A stretch of 40,920 nucleotides of DNA from Myxococcota bacterium (GTDB lineage: Bacteria; Myxococcota_A; UBA796; JAFGLY01): the NCBI GenBank assembly GCA_024276675.1, contig JAJRWT010000083.1:1-40920 (forward strand). The letters are read 5' to 3'. A program made the position numbers and the translations under genes. The stretch's first letter is position 1, and each line of letters starts with the position of its first letter. Under the pieces are notes generated by a model, which had not been told where the DNA came from, made no database searches, and was given only the letters and a program-made list of their open reading frames with translations. Positions 8,351 through 16,477 of the stretch are shown here, piece by piece.

Positions 8351-10147
8351 TCACGCGCTGTCTTCGAACCCCTTTGCGTGGAGTCTGGCGTAGAGACCGC
8401 CCCTGGCCAGCAGTTCCCGGTGGCTGCCGCGCTCCACGATGCGGCCCCGCTCCATCACCAGGATCATGTGGGCGTGCTTGATGGTGGAGAGGCGATGGGC
8501 CACCACCAGGACGGTCTTGCGCTCCAGGATGCGGGCCAGGGCATCTTGTACGAGGGCTTCGGTCATGCTGTCGATGCTGGCGGTGGCCTCGTCCAAGACC
8601 ACGATCCTGGCCTGGTGGGCCATGGTCCTGGCGAAGGTCAGGAGTTGGCTCTGCCCCACTGATATACCGCCTCCTCCAGAGTCTATCAGGTGTTGATACC
8701 CGCCGTCCAGTTGGGTGATGAAGTCGTGGGCATGGACAATCCTGGCGGCCTCCTCCACCTGCTCCAGGCTGATCTCCGGTGATCCAAGGTCTATGTTGAA
8801 ACGCACGGTATCGGGGAAAAGCTGTATCTCCTGGCTCACTGTGACCATGGCTCGCCGAAGGGAGGGAAGGTGGATTCGCGAAAGCTGGACACCGTCCAAC
8901 TCCAGGGACCCGCCGTAGCCCTGGTAGCTGCGGCTGAGCAGGCGACACAAGGTGGTCTTGCCGGAACCGGAGGGACCCACCAGCGCCACCACCTGCCCCG
9001 GAAGTACCTCCAGGTCCACGCCATGGAGCACCGGGGGTGAATGGGCGTTGTAGGCAAAAGAGAGGTTCCTGGCCACCAGGTGGCCGCTGTCCGCCGGTAG
9101 TGGGAGGTCACCGTTGGAGATGAAGTCCTGGCTGTCCAGGAGCGCCATGACCTTGCCAAGGGCCGCCATTGCTCTCTGAATGATGCTGATCTTGGAAGAG
9201 ATCTCGCGCAGCGGCTGAAAGAGCCGCTCCAGGTACTGCACGAAGGCCACCAGGACCCCGATGCTGGCGCCCACGCCCAGGTCTCCACTGCCATACCAGA
9301 GCAGGAGCGCCACAGCCACCGCGCTGGCTCCGTCCATGAACGCGTAGAGCAGGGCGTCCCAGAAGTTCGAGACTATGGCGGCATCGCGGTAGTCGCGGTT
9401 GAGTGCCCGAAATCCGCTATAGCTACGCTCTTCCGCGCCGAAGAGCTGCAAGGCCTCCAGGCCTGCCATGCGCTCCGCCATGAAGGCGTTGGTGGCGGCC
9501 AGGGCACTTCGAATGCGCACGAACAATCGGCGCAGGTTGCGGCGACAGGTTTCCACCACCAGGGCCACGGGAGGGGCGATGGTGAGCAACAGGAGGGTAA
9601 TGCGCCAGTCCAGGAGAAACATGGCCACGATGGTGCCCACCATCACCAACAGGTCCAGCACCACGGTGACCACCCGCGAGGTGAGCGTCTCGCCCAGGGC
9701 CTCCAGGTCGCTGGTGAGCCTGGTCATGAGGGCGCCGGTCTCGTGTCTGTCAAAGAACGAGGCCGAAAGCCGAATGGTGTGGGAATACAAGGCGCTGCGC
9801 AGACGCCGCACGCTGCGCTGTCCCACCCAGGCCATGGCCAGGGTGCTGCCCACGTCCAGGAACACCCAACCCAGGACCACGGCCAGGTACAGGCCGGCCA
9901 CCTGCCCGAGACCGTCGAGCCTGGATGGAACGATGTGTTCGTCGAGCGCGATCTTCACGAGCCACGGCCTGGCCAGGGCCAGGGCGGTGACGAAGGGCGC
10001 TGCCGCCAGCGCCGCCAACAGCACCGGAAGGTCCGCCTTCACGAAGGGGAACAGCCCACGCAGCAGTCCCAGGTCGCCCTTGACGATGCCTGCCCCTTGT
10101 GCCGGCTCTCCGGCGCCCCAGTGGGGGGATGCCTGCGGCGCGGTCAT
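8351..10147 (-). CDS. ABC exporter half-transporter, subunit with catalytic Glu (TMD-NBD)
   Basis: A 598-residue type IV ABC exporter: six membrane helices (about 25-330), then a nucleotide-binding domain with Walker A GPSGSGKTT and Walker B IVVLDEATASID including the catalytic Glu, and an H-loop in VVAHRLST. Its signature motif is ISVGQ instead of LSGGQ. The start ATG at 10147 overlaps the TGA of the upstream gene (ATGA), so the two are translationally coupled. Together with the upstream partner it forms a heterodimer with one good and one degenerate ATP site, as known for TM287/288, LmrCD and BmrCD. The substrate (drug, lipid or peptide) cannot be deduced; no dedicated substrate gene is adjacent. 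Confidence 0.93.
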   Translation of the reverse strand: MTAPQASPHWGAGEPAQGAGIVKGDLGLLRGLFPFVKADLPVLLAALAAAPFVTALALARPWLVKIALDEHIVPSRLDGLGQVAGLYLAVVLGWVFLDVGSTLAMAWVGQRSVRRLRSALYSHTIRLSASFFDRHETGALMTRLTSDLEALGETLTSRVVTVVLDLLVMVGTIVAMFLLDWRITLLLLTIAPPVALVVETCRRNLRRLFVRIRSALAATNAFMAERMAGLEALQLFGAEERSYSGFRALNRDYRDAAIVSNFWDALLYAFMDGASAVAVALLLWYGSGDLGVGASIGVLVAFVQYLERLFQPLREISSKISIIQRAMAALGKVMALLDSQDFISNGDLPLPADSGHLVARNLSFAYNAHSPPVLHGVDLEVLPGQVVALVGPSGSGKTTLCRLLSRSYQGYGGSLELDGVQLSRIHLPSLRRAMVTVSQEIQLFPDTVRFNIDLGSPEISLEQVEEAARIVHAHDFITQLDGGYQHLIDSGGGGISVGQSQLLTFARTMAHQARIVVLDEATASIDSMTEALVQDALARILERKTVLVVAHRLSTIKHAHMILVMERGRIVERGSHRELLARGGLYARLHAKGFEDSA

Positions 10148-11946
10148 TCTTCCCCCTCCGGAGGCCCCTGGGCCCCGCCGTCGCGCTGCTTGAGCCAGGC
10201 CTCCCTGTAGGGTCCAGGCCGCATCTTCAGCTCGTCGTGGCTGCCCTGGGCAAGCAGCCGGCCATGCTCCAGAACCAGCACCAGGTCGGCCTGGGCCAGG
10301 GCGCCAATCCTGTGGGACACCAGGATGGTGGTGGCAGAGGAACGCCGCTTCCGGTCCCGCAGGGTCTCGATGATGCGCCGCTCCGTGGCGTGATCCACCG
10401 CCGAGAGCACATCGTCCAGCAGCAGGACCTGGTGGTGCTTGAAGAATCCGCGAGCCAGCGCCACCCTCTGACGTTGCCCCCCCGAGAGCATGACTCCCCG
10501 CTCCCCCACCATGGTTTCGGCACCGGCGGGCAGGATCTCCAGGTCCGGCTCCAGGGCGGCCTGTCGAATGACCCCCCTGGCGCGGACCCCAGCTTTCCCG
10601 ACGGCTTCCAGCCCCATGGTGATGTTGTCCTTCAGAGTCTCGCTGAACAAGAAGGGCACCTGGGGGACCATGGATAACTTCTCCCGCCAACGATCCAGGT
10701 CCACATCCAGCAGGTCCACGGGCCCTCCTGACGATCCCACCAGGAAAACAGTCCCCCTGGGCGGGTTGTGCAGCCTGGCCAGAATCCTCAGCAGGGTGGT
10801 CTTCCCGCTGCCGGTTCTGCCGAAGATGCCGACGGTGCTGCCCGCCGGGATGTGCAGGCTGATGCCCTTCAGGGCGAACCTGTCTCCCCCGCCCGGGTAG
10901 GCAAACGACAGGTCTTCAATCTTGAAACCCAGGGGGGCGGCCGGGATGCGGCGAAGCCCTCCCCCGGCTTCATTGGCAAGCTCCGGACGCTCCGGCTGGA
11001 TATCCAGGATCTCGAAGATCCTCTCCAGGCTGACCCGCCCCCTCTGGATCACCGCGATCATCCAACCCAAGGAGCGCAGCGGGGGCACCAGGTACAGCAG
11101 ATAGGCGGTGAAGGCCACCATCTGCCCCACCGTTATGTGCCCGTTGGCGGTCATGGGGCCGCCCTTGATCAGCAGCAGATAGACAGCCACGGCCGCGGAG
11201 GCCGCGAGAGCCGGTTGCATGGCCGAGCCCATCACCGAGAGCTGGAGGCTGGTTTTCAGGTAGGCCTCGTTCTTCTTTTCGAAGCGATCCCGGAAGGCCT
11301 GCTGTGCACCGAAGGACTGGATGGTGTTCACACCGCGGAAGGTGGCCAGTGCTTGCTCCGAGATGGCCGCCAGGTGCTGTTGAGCCTGACGCGTCAGGTG
11401 GAAGATGGCCCGAATGGCGCCTTGTACCGCCAACGTGGCCAGGGCCACCGGAGCAAGTACCCAGAGGGTCAGGCCGGGATGAATGAGGAACATCTCCCTT
11501 CCCGTGAGGATCAGGGCCACCGAGACGTTCACCACCTGCATGACGCCGAAGCCCACCAGGGCCCGAGCCATGGTTATGTCGTTGGCGGAACGGCTGATGA
11601 TGTCTCCCAGGGCACGCTCCACCATGTCGGCGGGCTGCAGGCGAAGCACATGGCGAAACATCTGGTTCTTGATGTCGTACTCGAAAAGCCTGCCGGGTGT
11701 GAAGATGAGCACCCTGGAGAGCGTGCGCACGACTACCAGCGACAGTCCCAACGCCGCGATGGTCCAGGCGATGCGCTCCACCTGGACCAGGTCCCCCTGG
11801 CCGAGAGAGTCCACTCCCTTCCCCAACTGCCCGGGGATCTCCACCGCCACGCGATTCGTGAGGTAGAGAAAGGCGAAACCGGACAGGTACCAGTACCAGT
11901 AACGGCTCACGTAGTCCCTGTAGACCCTGTAGATTGAATGCAGCAT
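10144..11946 (-). CDS. ABC exporter half-transporter, subunit with degenerate Walker B (TMD-NBD)
   Basis: A 600-residue partner of the downstream ABC gene, with an N-terminal exporter membrane domain and a C-terminal nucleotide-binding domain. It has Walker A GRTGSGKTT, a canonical signature LSGGQRQRVALAR and H-loop LVSHRIG, but Walker B reads VLLLDDVLSAVD, with Asp in place of the catalytic Glu. Its canonical signature would complete the active site with Walker A/B of the partner, while its own Walker site faces the partner's weak ISVGQ. I chose the ATG at 11946 (MLHSIYRV), preceded by GGGAG at good spacing; the frame is open to 12012 without a better signal. It is first in a two-gene operon. 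Confidence 0.93.
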   Translation of the reverse strand: MLHSIYRVYRDYVSRYWYWYLSGFAFLYLTNRVAVEIPGQLGKGVDSLGQGDLVQVERIAWTIAALGLSLVVVRTLSRVLIFTPGRLFEYDIKNQMFRHVLRLQPADMVERALGDIISRSANDITMARALVGFGVMQVVNVSVALILTGREMFLIHPGLTLWVLAPVALATLAVQGAIRAIFHLTRQAQQHLAAISEQALATFRGVNTIQSFGAQQAFRDRFEKKNEAYLKTSLQLSVMGSAMQPALAASAAVAVYLLLIKGGPMTANGHITVGQMVAFTAYLLYLVPPLRSLGWMIAVIQRGRVSLERIFEILDIQPERPELANEAGGGLRRIPAAPLGFKIEDLSFAYPGGGDRFALKGISLHIPAGSTVGIFGRTGSGKTTLLRILARLHNPPRGTVFLVGSSGGPVDLLDVDLDRWREKLSMVPQVPFLFSETLKDNITMGLEAVGKAGVRARGVIRQAALEPDLEILPAGAETMVGERGVMLSGGQRQRVALARGFFKHHQVLLLDDVLSAVDHATERRIIETLRDRKRRSSATTILVSHRIGALAQADLVLVLEHGRLLAQGSHDELKMRPGPYREAWLKQRDGGAQGPPEGEE

Positions 11947-12084
11947 GGACTCCCGGGCAGCAACGCGGGCTGGAAAGCCCGATACACGGAGGATCCCAAG
12001 TATTACTCTCAACAGAAGAACATCGTAGACCCGGTGCCTTGAAACCGGCCGGAACGATGAGCACGGCTCTCCATTTCCCTCTCC

Positions 12085-12094
12085 ATATCCAGGC
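12085..12094 (-). promoter_or_regulatory. GCCTGGATAT element upstream of the ABC operon
   Basis: In the 166-bp gap before the ABC exporter operon the minus strand carries GCCTGGATAT, about 140 nt upstream of the start. The same core CTGGATAT occurs before both sulfatase genes, before the radical SAM gene, and inside the promoter at the right end. It could be a shared regulator site or a chance repeat. Confidence 0.2.
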
Positions 12095-12112
12095 TCCTCT
12101 GCGCCCCGGCGG

Positions 12113-13267
12113 CTACGGGCGAGGTTCTATCCGCCGTTGTCGCAGAACAGCCACACCCTTCGAATTCGACGGTGGTGCCCGCTCACAAGAACGGCTCTTC
12201 TTGAAGAGCATGACACCCAGGAGGAGTCCGAAGCTGGGCAGCGCCAGGAGCGCGAACAGCGCGGAGGACTTTCCAAGTGGAACCAGGACGAAGACAGTGA
12301 GCCAGTGAATCCCCAGGAGTGGAATCACACGCTTGAAGATGGGGAAGTCTTCCAGGCGTAGAACGATGAACAGGCCGCTCAGGTTCCATCCGTAGAGAGC
12401 CACTGTGGCGTGCAACGTGATGATCTGCTGGTGCCAGGCGTTCAACGGCGGATAGAGGTATTCCACCAGGTACAGGACTCCCGTGCTGGCGGTCACCACC
12501 AGGAACATCATCCCCGAGGCCAGGAACCAACTGTGCTGGACAGGCATGGAATGCTTCAGGAACAGCGCGTAGGTCATGAGAACTGCGGTGAACAAGAACA
12601 CCGAGCTGGCGATCTCGGCGGAGCTGTCCTCAAAGATGATGAACCCGAAGAAGACTATGACCCCCAGCGTTATGGACCAGGACGACAGCTCCTTCAAGGC
12701 GGGGTAGAGCCCCTGGCCACCCTTTTCCATGAAGGTGAACATCAACGAAAATGTGAGCAGGGAGAGGGGAAAGGAATAGCCCAGGAAGAAGACGTCGATT
12801 GTCAGCTTTTCCCTTTGGAGCAGGTGCAGGTACTCGTTGTCGAGTATCACCAGCGAGGCCATGGCCGCCCCCACGGAAAGGCACAGCAGGGCAGCGTGCA
12901 GAAACTTGTCCTCCACGGGCCGCGCCTTGAAAAATTCCAGGGGAAGTAAAGAAAAACGCTGGATTCTCACCCGTTCCACCATGGCGATGATGGGAAGCGA
13001 CAGGAGCATCGTGGCCACGTGGAACTCCATGAAGGCAGCCACCGCGTATGCAAGCGAGACGCCGAAGTAGCCCAGCACCAGCCGGGTCACCCTGCGTTCT
13101 CCGGTGGCGTGGAACAGCAGGATTGCCCCACCCGCGCAGAGGTTGAACAGGAATATGTGGAGGCGGTCCAGGTCCAGCGGAGAATCGGGCACGAAGATGT
13201 GCAGGAACCCGAAGGCGAGGGCCAGGGCCATGGTGAGGCCGAAAACCGCCTTGTACCCAGCGCTCAT
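12113..13267 (-). CDS. Unknown polytopic membrane protein
   Basis: A 384-residue protein with about ten hydrophobic helices and a basic C-terminal tail (QRRRIEPRP-like). I do not recognise a named family. A late helix pair has LHATVALYGWNLSGL, with histidines placed as in some heme/copper membrane proteins (NnrS-like or oxidase-like), but the match is too weak for a function. The start ATG at 13267 is preceded by GGGTGG. It follows the sensor kinase gene in the same direction with a 119-nt gap, so they may share a transcript and the membrane protein could supply or relay the kinase's signal; that is inference. Confidence 0.7.
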   Translation of the reverse strand: MSAGYKAVFGLTMALALAFGFLHIFVPDSPLDLDRLHIFLFNLCAGGAILLFHATGERRVTRLVLGYFGVSLAYAVAAFMEFHVATMLLSLPIIAMVERVRIQRFSLLPLEFFKARPVEDKFLHAALLCLSVGAAMASLVILDNEYLHLLQREKLTIDVFFLGYSFPLSLLTFSLMFTFMEKGGQGLYPALKELSSWSITLGVIVFFGFIIFEDSSAEIASSVFLFTAVLMTYALFLKHSMPVQHSWFLASGMMFLVVTASTGVLYLVEYLYPPLNAWHQQIITLHATVALYGWNLSGLFIVLRLEDFPIFKRVIPLLGIHWLTVFVLVPLGKSSALFALLALPSFGLLLGVMLFKKSRSCERAPPSNSKGVAVLRQRRIEPRP

Positions 13268-13386
13268 GAAACCACCCGCCTGTGTGCGGCACGGCCGATG
13301 TCACGAGACCGGCCATTCCCGAGAGCTGGTCTCTACTGTGAATTCCCCTGCGGGGCAATCCCTGGCGGCGCGGAAGCTCCCCGCCA

Positions 13387-15645
13387 TCATGCCGGCGGCA
13401 GAACCACGTGGAAGGCTGCCCCCTTCCCGGTTTCGGACTCCACGCGGATCTCTCCATCGTGCTGCTTGACGATCCCGTAGCAGATGGACAATCCCAGGCC
13501 CGTGCCCTGGCCCGGTGACTTGGTGGAGACAAACGGATCGAAAAGGCGATCCCGCACCTGGGCTGAGATGCCGGGCCCGTCGTCCCTGACCGTAAGTACC
13601 ACCTTGCCCTGCTCCATTTCGCTGCGCAGCCAGATGTTGCCGTAGCCCCTCTTGCTCATGGCTTGCAGGGAGTTTGTGATGAGGTTGATGAGGATCTCTT
13701 CCAGTTGAATCTCGTCCATGCGCACACCAGGGACCGATTCCCCGTATTCCCGGTGAATGCAGATATTGGCAAGTTGGGCTCGCTTCCGGAGAAATGGAAG
13801 GATTTCGTCAAAGGCCTGCGCCACATCGGTCACATCTACTCGAACCTTGCTCTTTCGGGCAAAACCCAGCAGCCTGTGGGTGATGCTACGACAACGTTCC
13901 ACCTGGGCGCTCACCGTCTCTATGGCATCGTCCAACTCTTCCAGCAGCAGCTCCCTGCCCCCCGGGATCTTCCCTCCCGAGAGATCCTGCAGGTAGCCCA
14001 CGGTTTCGCCGATGACGGCCAGGGGGTTGTTGATCTCGTGGGCCACGCCCGCCGCAAGGCGCCCAACGGCCGCCAGACGTTCCGACTGGATGATCTGGTT
14101 CATGAGGCCCTTACGACGGGAGATGTCGCGAGCCATCCAGACCATGCCTATCATCCTGCCCGAGTTGTCGCTGAGCTGTGACAGCCTGAGCGCCACGGGC
14201 AGCTCGCTCCCGTCACTCTTGAGCAGGCTGGTCTCGATACCACGGACCGTACACTCCTGGCGCACCCTGCGAAGCAGAAGTCCACTCTGGGCCTGGTCCT
14301 TGAACAACGTGGCTATGGGCTTGCCCTTTACATCGGCGGCCCGGCGCCCAAGGGAGATCTCCGAACCACGGTTGAACGTGACAATGTTCCCCCCCAGGTC
14401 GGTGGTGATGATGTTGGTGGGTGAATTGTCCAGGATGTTCTGAAGGTATTCACGGGTATGCTGTAGAGCGGCTTCCACCTCTTTCTGGTGGGTGACGTTA
14501 CTGCTGAGCCCGCAAACCGCCGTGACCCTCCCGTCGGGATCCATGATGGGGAACTTCGTGGTGGACAAGAAGATCCTGTCTTCATCCAGGGTCAGTCTTG
14601 CGTCGAAGATCACGGAACGGCCATCCTTGAGTACGACCTCGTCATTCAACCTCATCACCCGGGCAGCCTCGCGGGGGAGGATCTCCCGATCCGTCCTGCC
14701 AAGGATATCGCCCTTCTCCAGGCGGAGAAGCTGGCAGGTGGCCGGGTTCGCTTCCACGTAGACTCCAGCACGGTTCTTCACGTAGGTGGCGATGGGCGCC
14801 ATCTCCATGAACTGCCGGAACTTGACCTCCGTGGCCTTCAGTTCCTCTTCCAGGCGAATCCGGTGCGTGATGTCCCTGGTCATCTCTATCACACCGGAGA
14901 TCTCTCCATGGGCATCCAGGACCGGAGCCGCCACCAGGGCGGCGTAGCGCAGCCTGCCGTCCCGGTCGAAGTGCTTCCGCACGATGGAGACGGTGGACCG
15001 GGTCTCGTGGACCTGGAAAAAGGGGCAGTTCTTCATCGCCACCTGGCATTCGCCTCTCACCGCCTGCTCCACGTCGTAGCAGTTGCGTCCACGCACATCC
15101 TTCAGCGTTGTCCCGTTGTTTCGAAGAAACGATGCGTTGACGTGCTGGATGACCATGTCGGAGTCCACTACGACTATTTCGTCGGGGATGGAATCGAACA
15201 GCATGGTGATGCGCTCGCGTTCCGCTTCCACCCTTCTTCGCATCTCGGTGCGCTGCCGGATGATCGATTCCTCGGCCTGGTGGAGATCCCAGAAGAGCCT
15301 GGCCCCGAAATGGTCGATGAGCCTTACATGGCGGGGCCTGGTGTGCTCCAACCGATCCCTCAGCTCGGTGGAACCGGTGAGTTCGATGAGGAGTTCCAGC
15401 CCCTCGATGGCGAAGAGTTCCCGGTAGTCGGTGGAGATGACCGGGACACCGATCTCGCGAGCGTATGCCATGCCGGGAGCGTTGGGATCAACGTCGGCAA
15501 CTCCGGCTATGGTCATTCGAAACCGACCTATGGAGTCGCCTCGAAGCATCCTCAGTATGGCCTCACAGCCGTGCCCACCCCCCACGATGGCCGTGACGTA
15601 TCGCCGCCCGGCCCTCGCGTTCCCATCAAACGGCACATGGTTCAT
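13387..15645 (-). CDS. Histidine kinase: Rossmann-like domain + three PAS + HisKA/HATPase
   Basis: A 752-residue soluble sensor kinase. Residues ~15-120 look like an NAD(P)-type Rossmann domain (VTAIVGGGHGCEAIL, then IAGVADVDP and LELLIELTG), which is unusual at the front of a histidine kinase. After a coiled linker come three PAS domains (about 147-275, 285-400, 405-520). PAS1 has a Cys cluster (Cys189, Cys200, Cys207 in NCPF) that could bind a metal or sense redox. The transmitter has the H-box GVAHEINNPLAV, N-box INLITNSLQAM, G1 DDGPGIS and G2 GTGLGLSI, all intact. No membrane helices or signal peptide are seen, so it is cytoplasmic. The start ATG at 15645 has a strong GGGGAGG site. No response regulator is adjacent, so it is an orphan kinase. 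Confidence 0.92.
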   Translation of the reverse strand: MNHVPFDGNARAGRRYVTAIVGGGHGCEAILRMLRGDSIGRFRMTIAGVADVDPNAPGMAYAREIGVPVISTDYRELFAIEGLELLIELTGSTELRDRLEHTRPRHVRLIDHFGARLFWDLHQAEESIIRQRTEMRRRVEAERERITMLFDSIPDEIVVVDSDMVIQHVNASFLRNNGTTLKDVRGRNCYDVEQAVRGECQVAMKNCPFFQVHETRSTVSIVRKHFDRDGRLRYAALVAAPVLDAHGEISGVIEMTRDITHRIRLEEELKATEVKFRQFMEMAPIATYVKNRAGVYVEANPATCQLLRLEKGDILGRTDREILPREAARVMRLNDEVVLKDGRSVIFDARLTLDEDRIFLSTTKFPIMDPDGRVTAVCGLSSNVTHQKEVEAALQHTREYLQNILDNSPTNIITTDLGGNIVTFNRGSEISLGRRAADVKGKPIATLFKDQAQSGLLLRRVRQECTVRGIETSLLKSDGSELPVALRLSQLSDNSGRMIGMVWMARDISRRKGLMNQIIQSERLAAVGRLAAGVAHEINNPLAVIGETVGYLQDLSGGKIPGGRELLLEELDDAIETVSAQVERCRSITHRLLGFARKSKVRVDVTDVAQAFDEILPFLRKRAQLANICIHREYGESVPGVRMDEIQLEEILINLITNSLQAMSKRGYGNIWLRSEMEQGKVVLTVRDDGPGISAQVRDRLFDPFVSTKSPGQGTGLGLSICYGIVKQHDGEIRVESETGKGAAFHVVLPPA

Positions 15646-15822
15646 TCTTGCCTCCCCGTCGATTGCTGCGCCGCTGGGCGGCTGCTTGCCGATCCACTCG
15701 CAAATGGTGGCGTGGAGCCATTTTCTCTGCTAGAACGTTCCCAACAGGCTTCTATCAGCTCCAAGTCCCCCCACACAATCCACGGCTTTCCATTGAAGCG
15801 CTCAATAGACAGAACAGGTCTC

Positions 15823-16323
15823 TTGTCGCGAACATTTTCCGCCTTGCTGCTGTCGCTGCTACTTCTCCCCCCATCTCTGGCCGCGGACCTGGAGGGCACC
15901 TGGGAGCTGGATCTGCAGGCCTCCGATTCCATGGACCGGATCATGAGCCTGCGCGGTACTCCATGGTACCTGCGAAAGCTGGCCGACACCCTGCCGGTGA
16001 CACAGACCATCTCCGTGGAAGGCGACCAGGTCGTCATCGAGGCGCACTCGGTCTTCAAGGACCTTACCATGACCCTCCAGGTGGATGGGGTCACCCGCAG
16101 CCAGCCGGGTGTCGCTGAAGGACAGATCCTGGTGCGCAGCTACTGGGGGCCCGACGGGTCGTTGGTCTCCGTGAGCAACCTGGAGCTTTCCAACGGCCAG
16201 CAGGGCACCATTACTTCGACTCGTTCGGTCTCTGCCGACAATCAATCCATGAACGTGTTATTCACCCTGGAAGCTCCAGGCATGGCAACCCTGGAAGCCA
16301 GGCGCGTCTTCCACAGACGCTGA
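15823..16323 (+). CDS. Secreted calycin (lipocalin/FABP)-like small protein
   Basis: A 166-residue protein with a clear signal peptide (SRTFSALLLSLLLLPPSLAA, cut after AA) when started at the TTG at 15823, which has an AGG just upstream. No ATG precedes the signal peptide closely; a TTG at 15793 is an alternative. The mature part begins LEGTWELDLQASDSMDRIM and contains ISVEGDQVVIEAHSVFKDL. The order GTW...D.M...G....K...ISV.GD.V.I.....FK resembles cytosolic fatty-acid-binding proteins of the calycin superfamily, and the length fits a single beta-barrel. If correct, it would be an envelope lipid- or hydrophobe-binding protein. It is transcribed divergently from the sensor kinase. Family assignment is by eye and uncertain. 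Confidence 0.65.
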   Translation: MSRTFSALLLSLLLLPPSLAADLEGTWELDLQASDSMDRIMSLRGTPWYLRKLADTLPVTQTISVEGDQVVIEAHSVFKDLTMTLQVDGVTRSQPGVAEGQILVRSYWGPDGSLVSVSNLELSNGQQGTITSTRSVSADNQSMNVLFTLEAPGMATLEARRVFHRR

Positions 16324-16339
16324 TGATTCCTGTCATCAG
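16320..16339 (+). terminator. Possible weak hairpin at the stop codon
   Basis: CTGATGA (16320-16326) and TCATCAG (16333-16339) form a 7-bp stem with a 6-nt loop that includes the TGA stop of the calycin-like gene. There is no T-run, so termination here would be weak or Rho-dependent. Confidence 0.25.
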
Positions 16340-16477
16340 AGTGCAGGGGCATGCCTGTTCACGCATGAAACCCGGCCGTCGCCCTCGACGACCACCCCCG
16401 AACGGGCAATAGGGGCGCGCCCGTGACGGCAGGCCAACGCACCGGAGCTGCCGCCCCCCGTCCAACGAGAGGTACCT

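Noticed and set aside
14488..15822. Upstream part of the plus-strand frame that contains the calycin-like gene
   Set aside because: It overlaps the histidine kinase gene on the other strand; the signal peptide and ribosome-binding site support a start at 15823.
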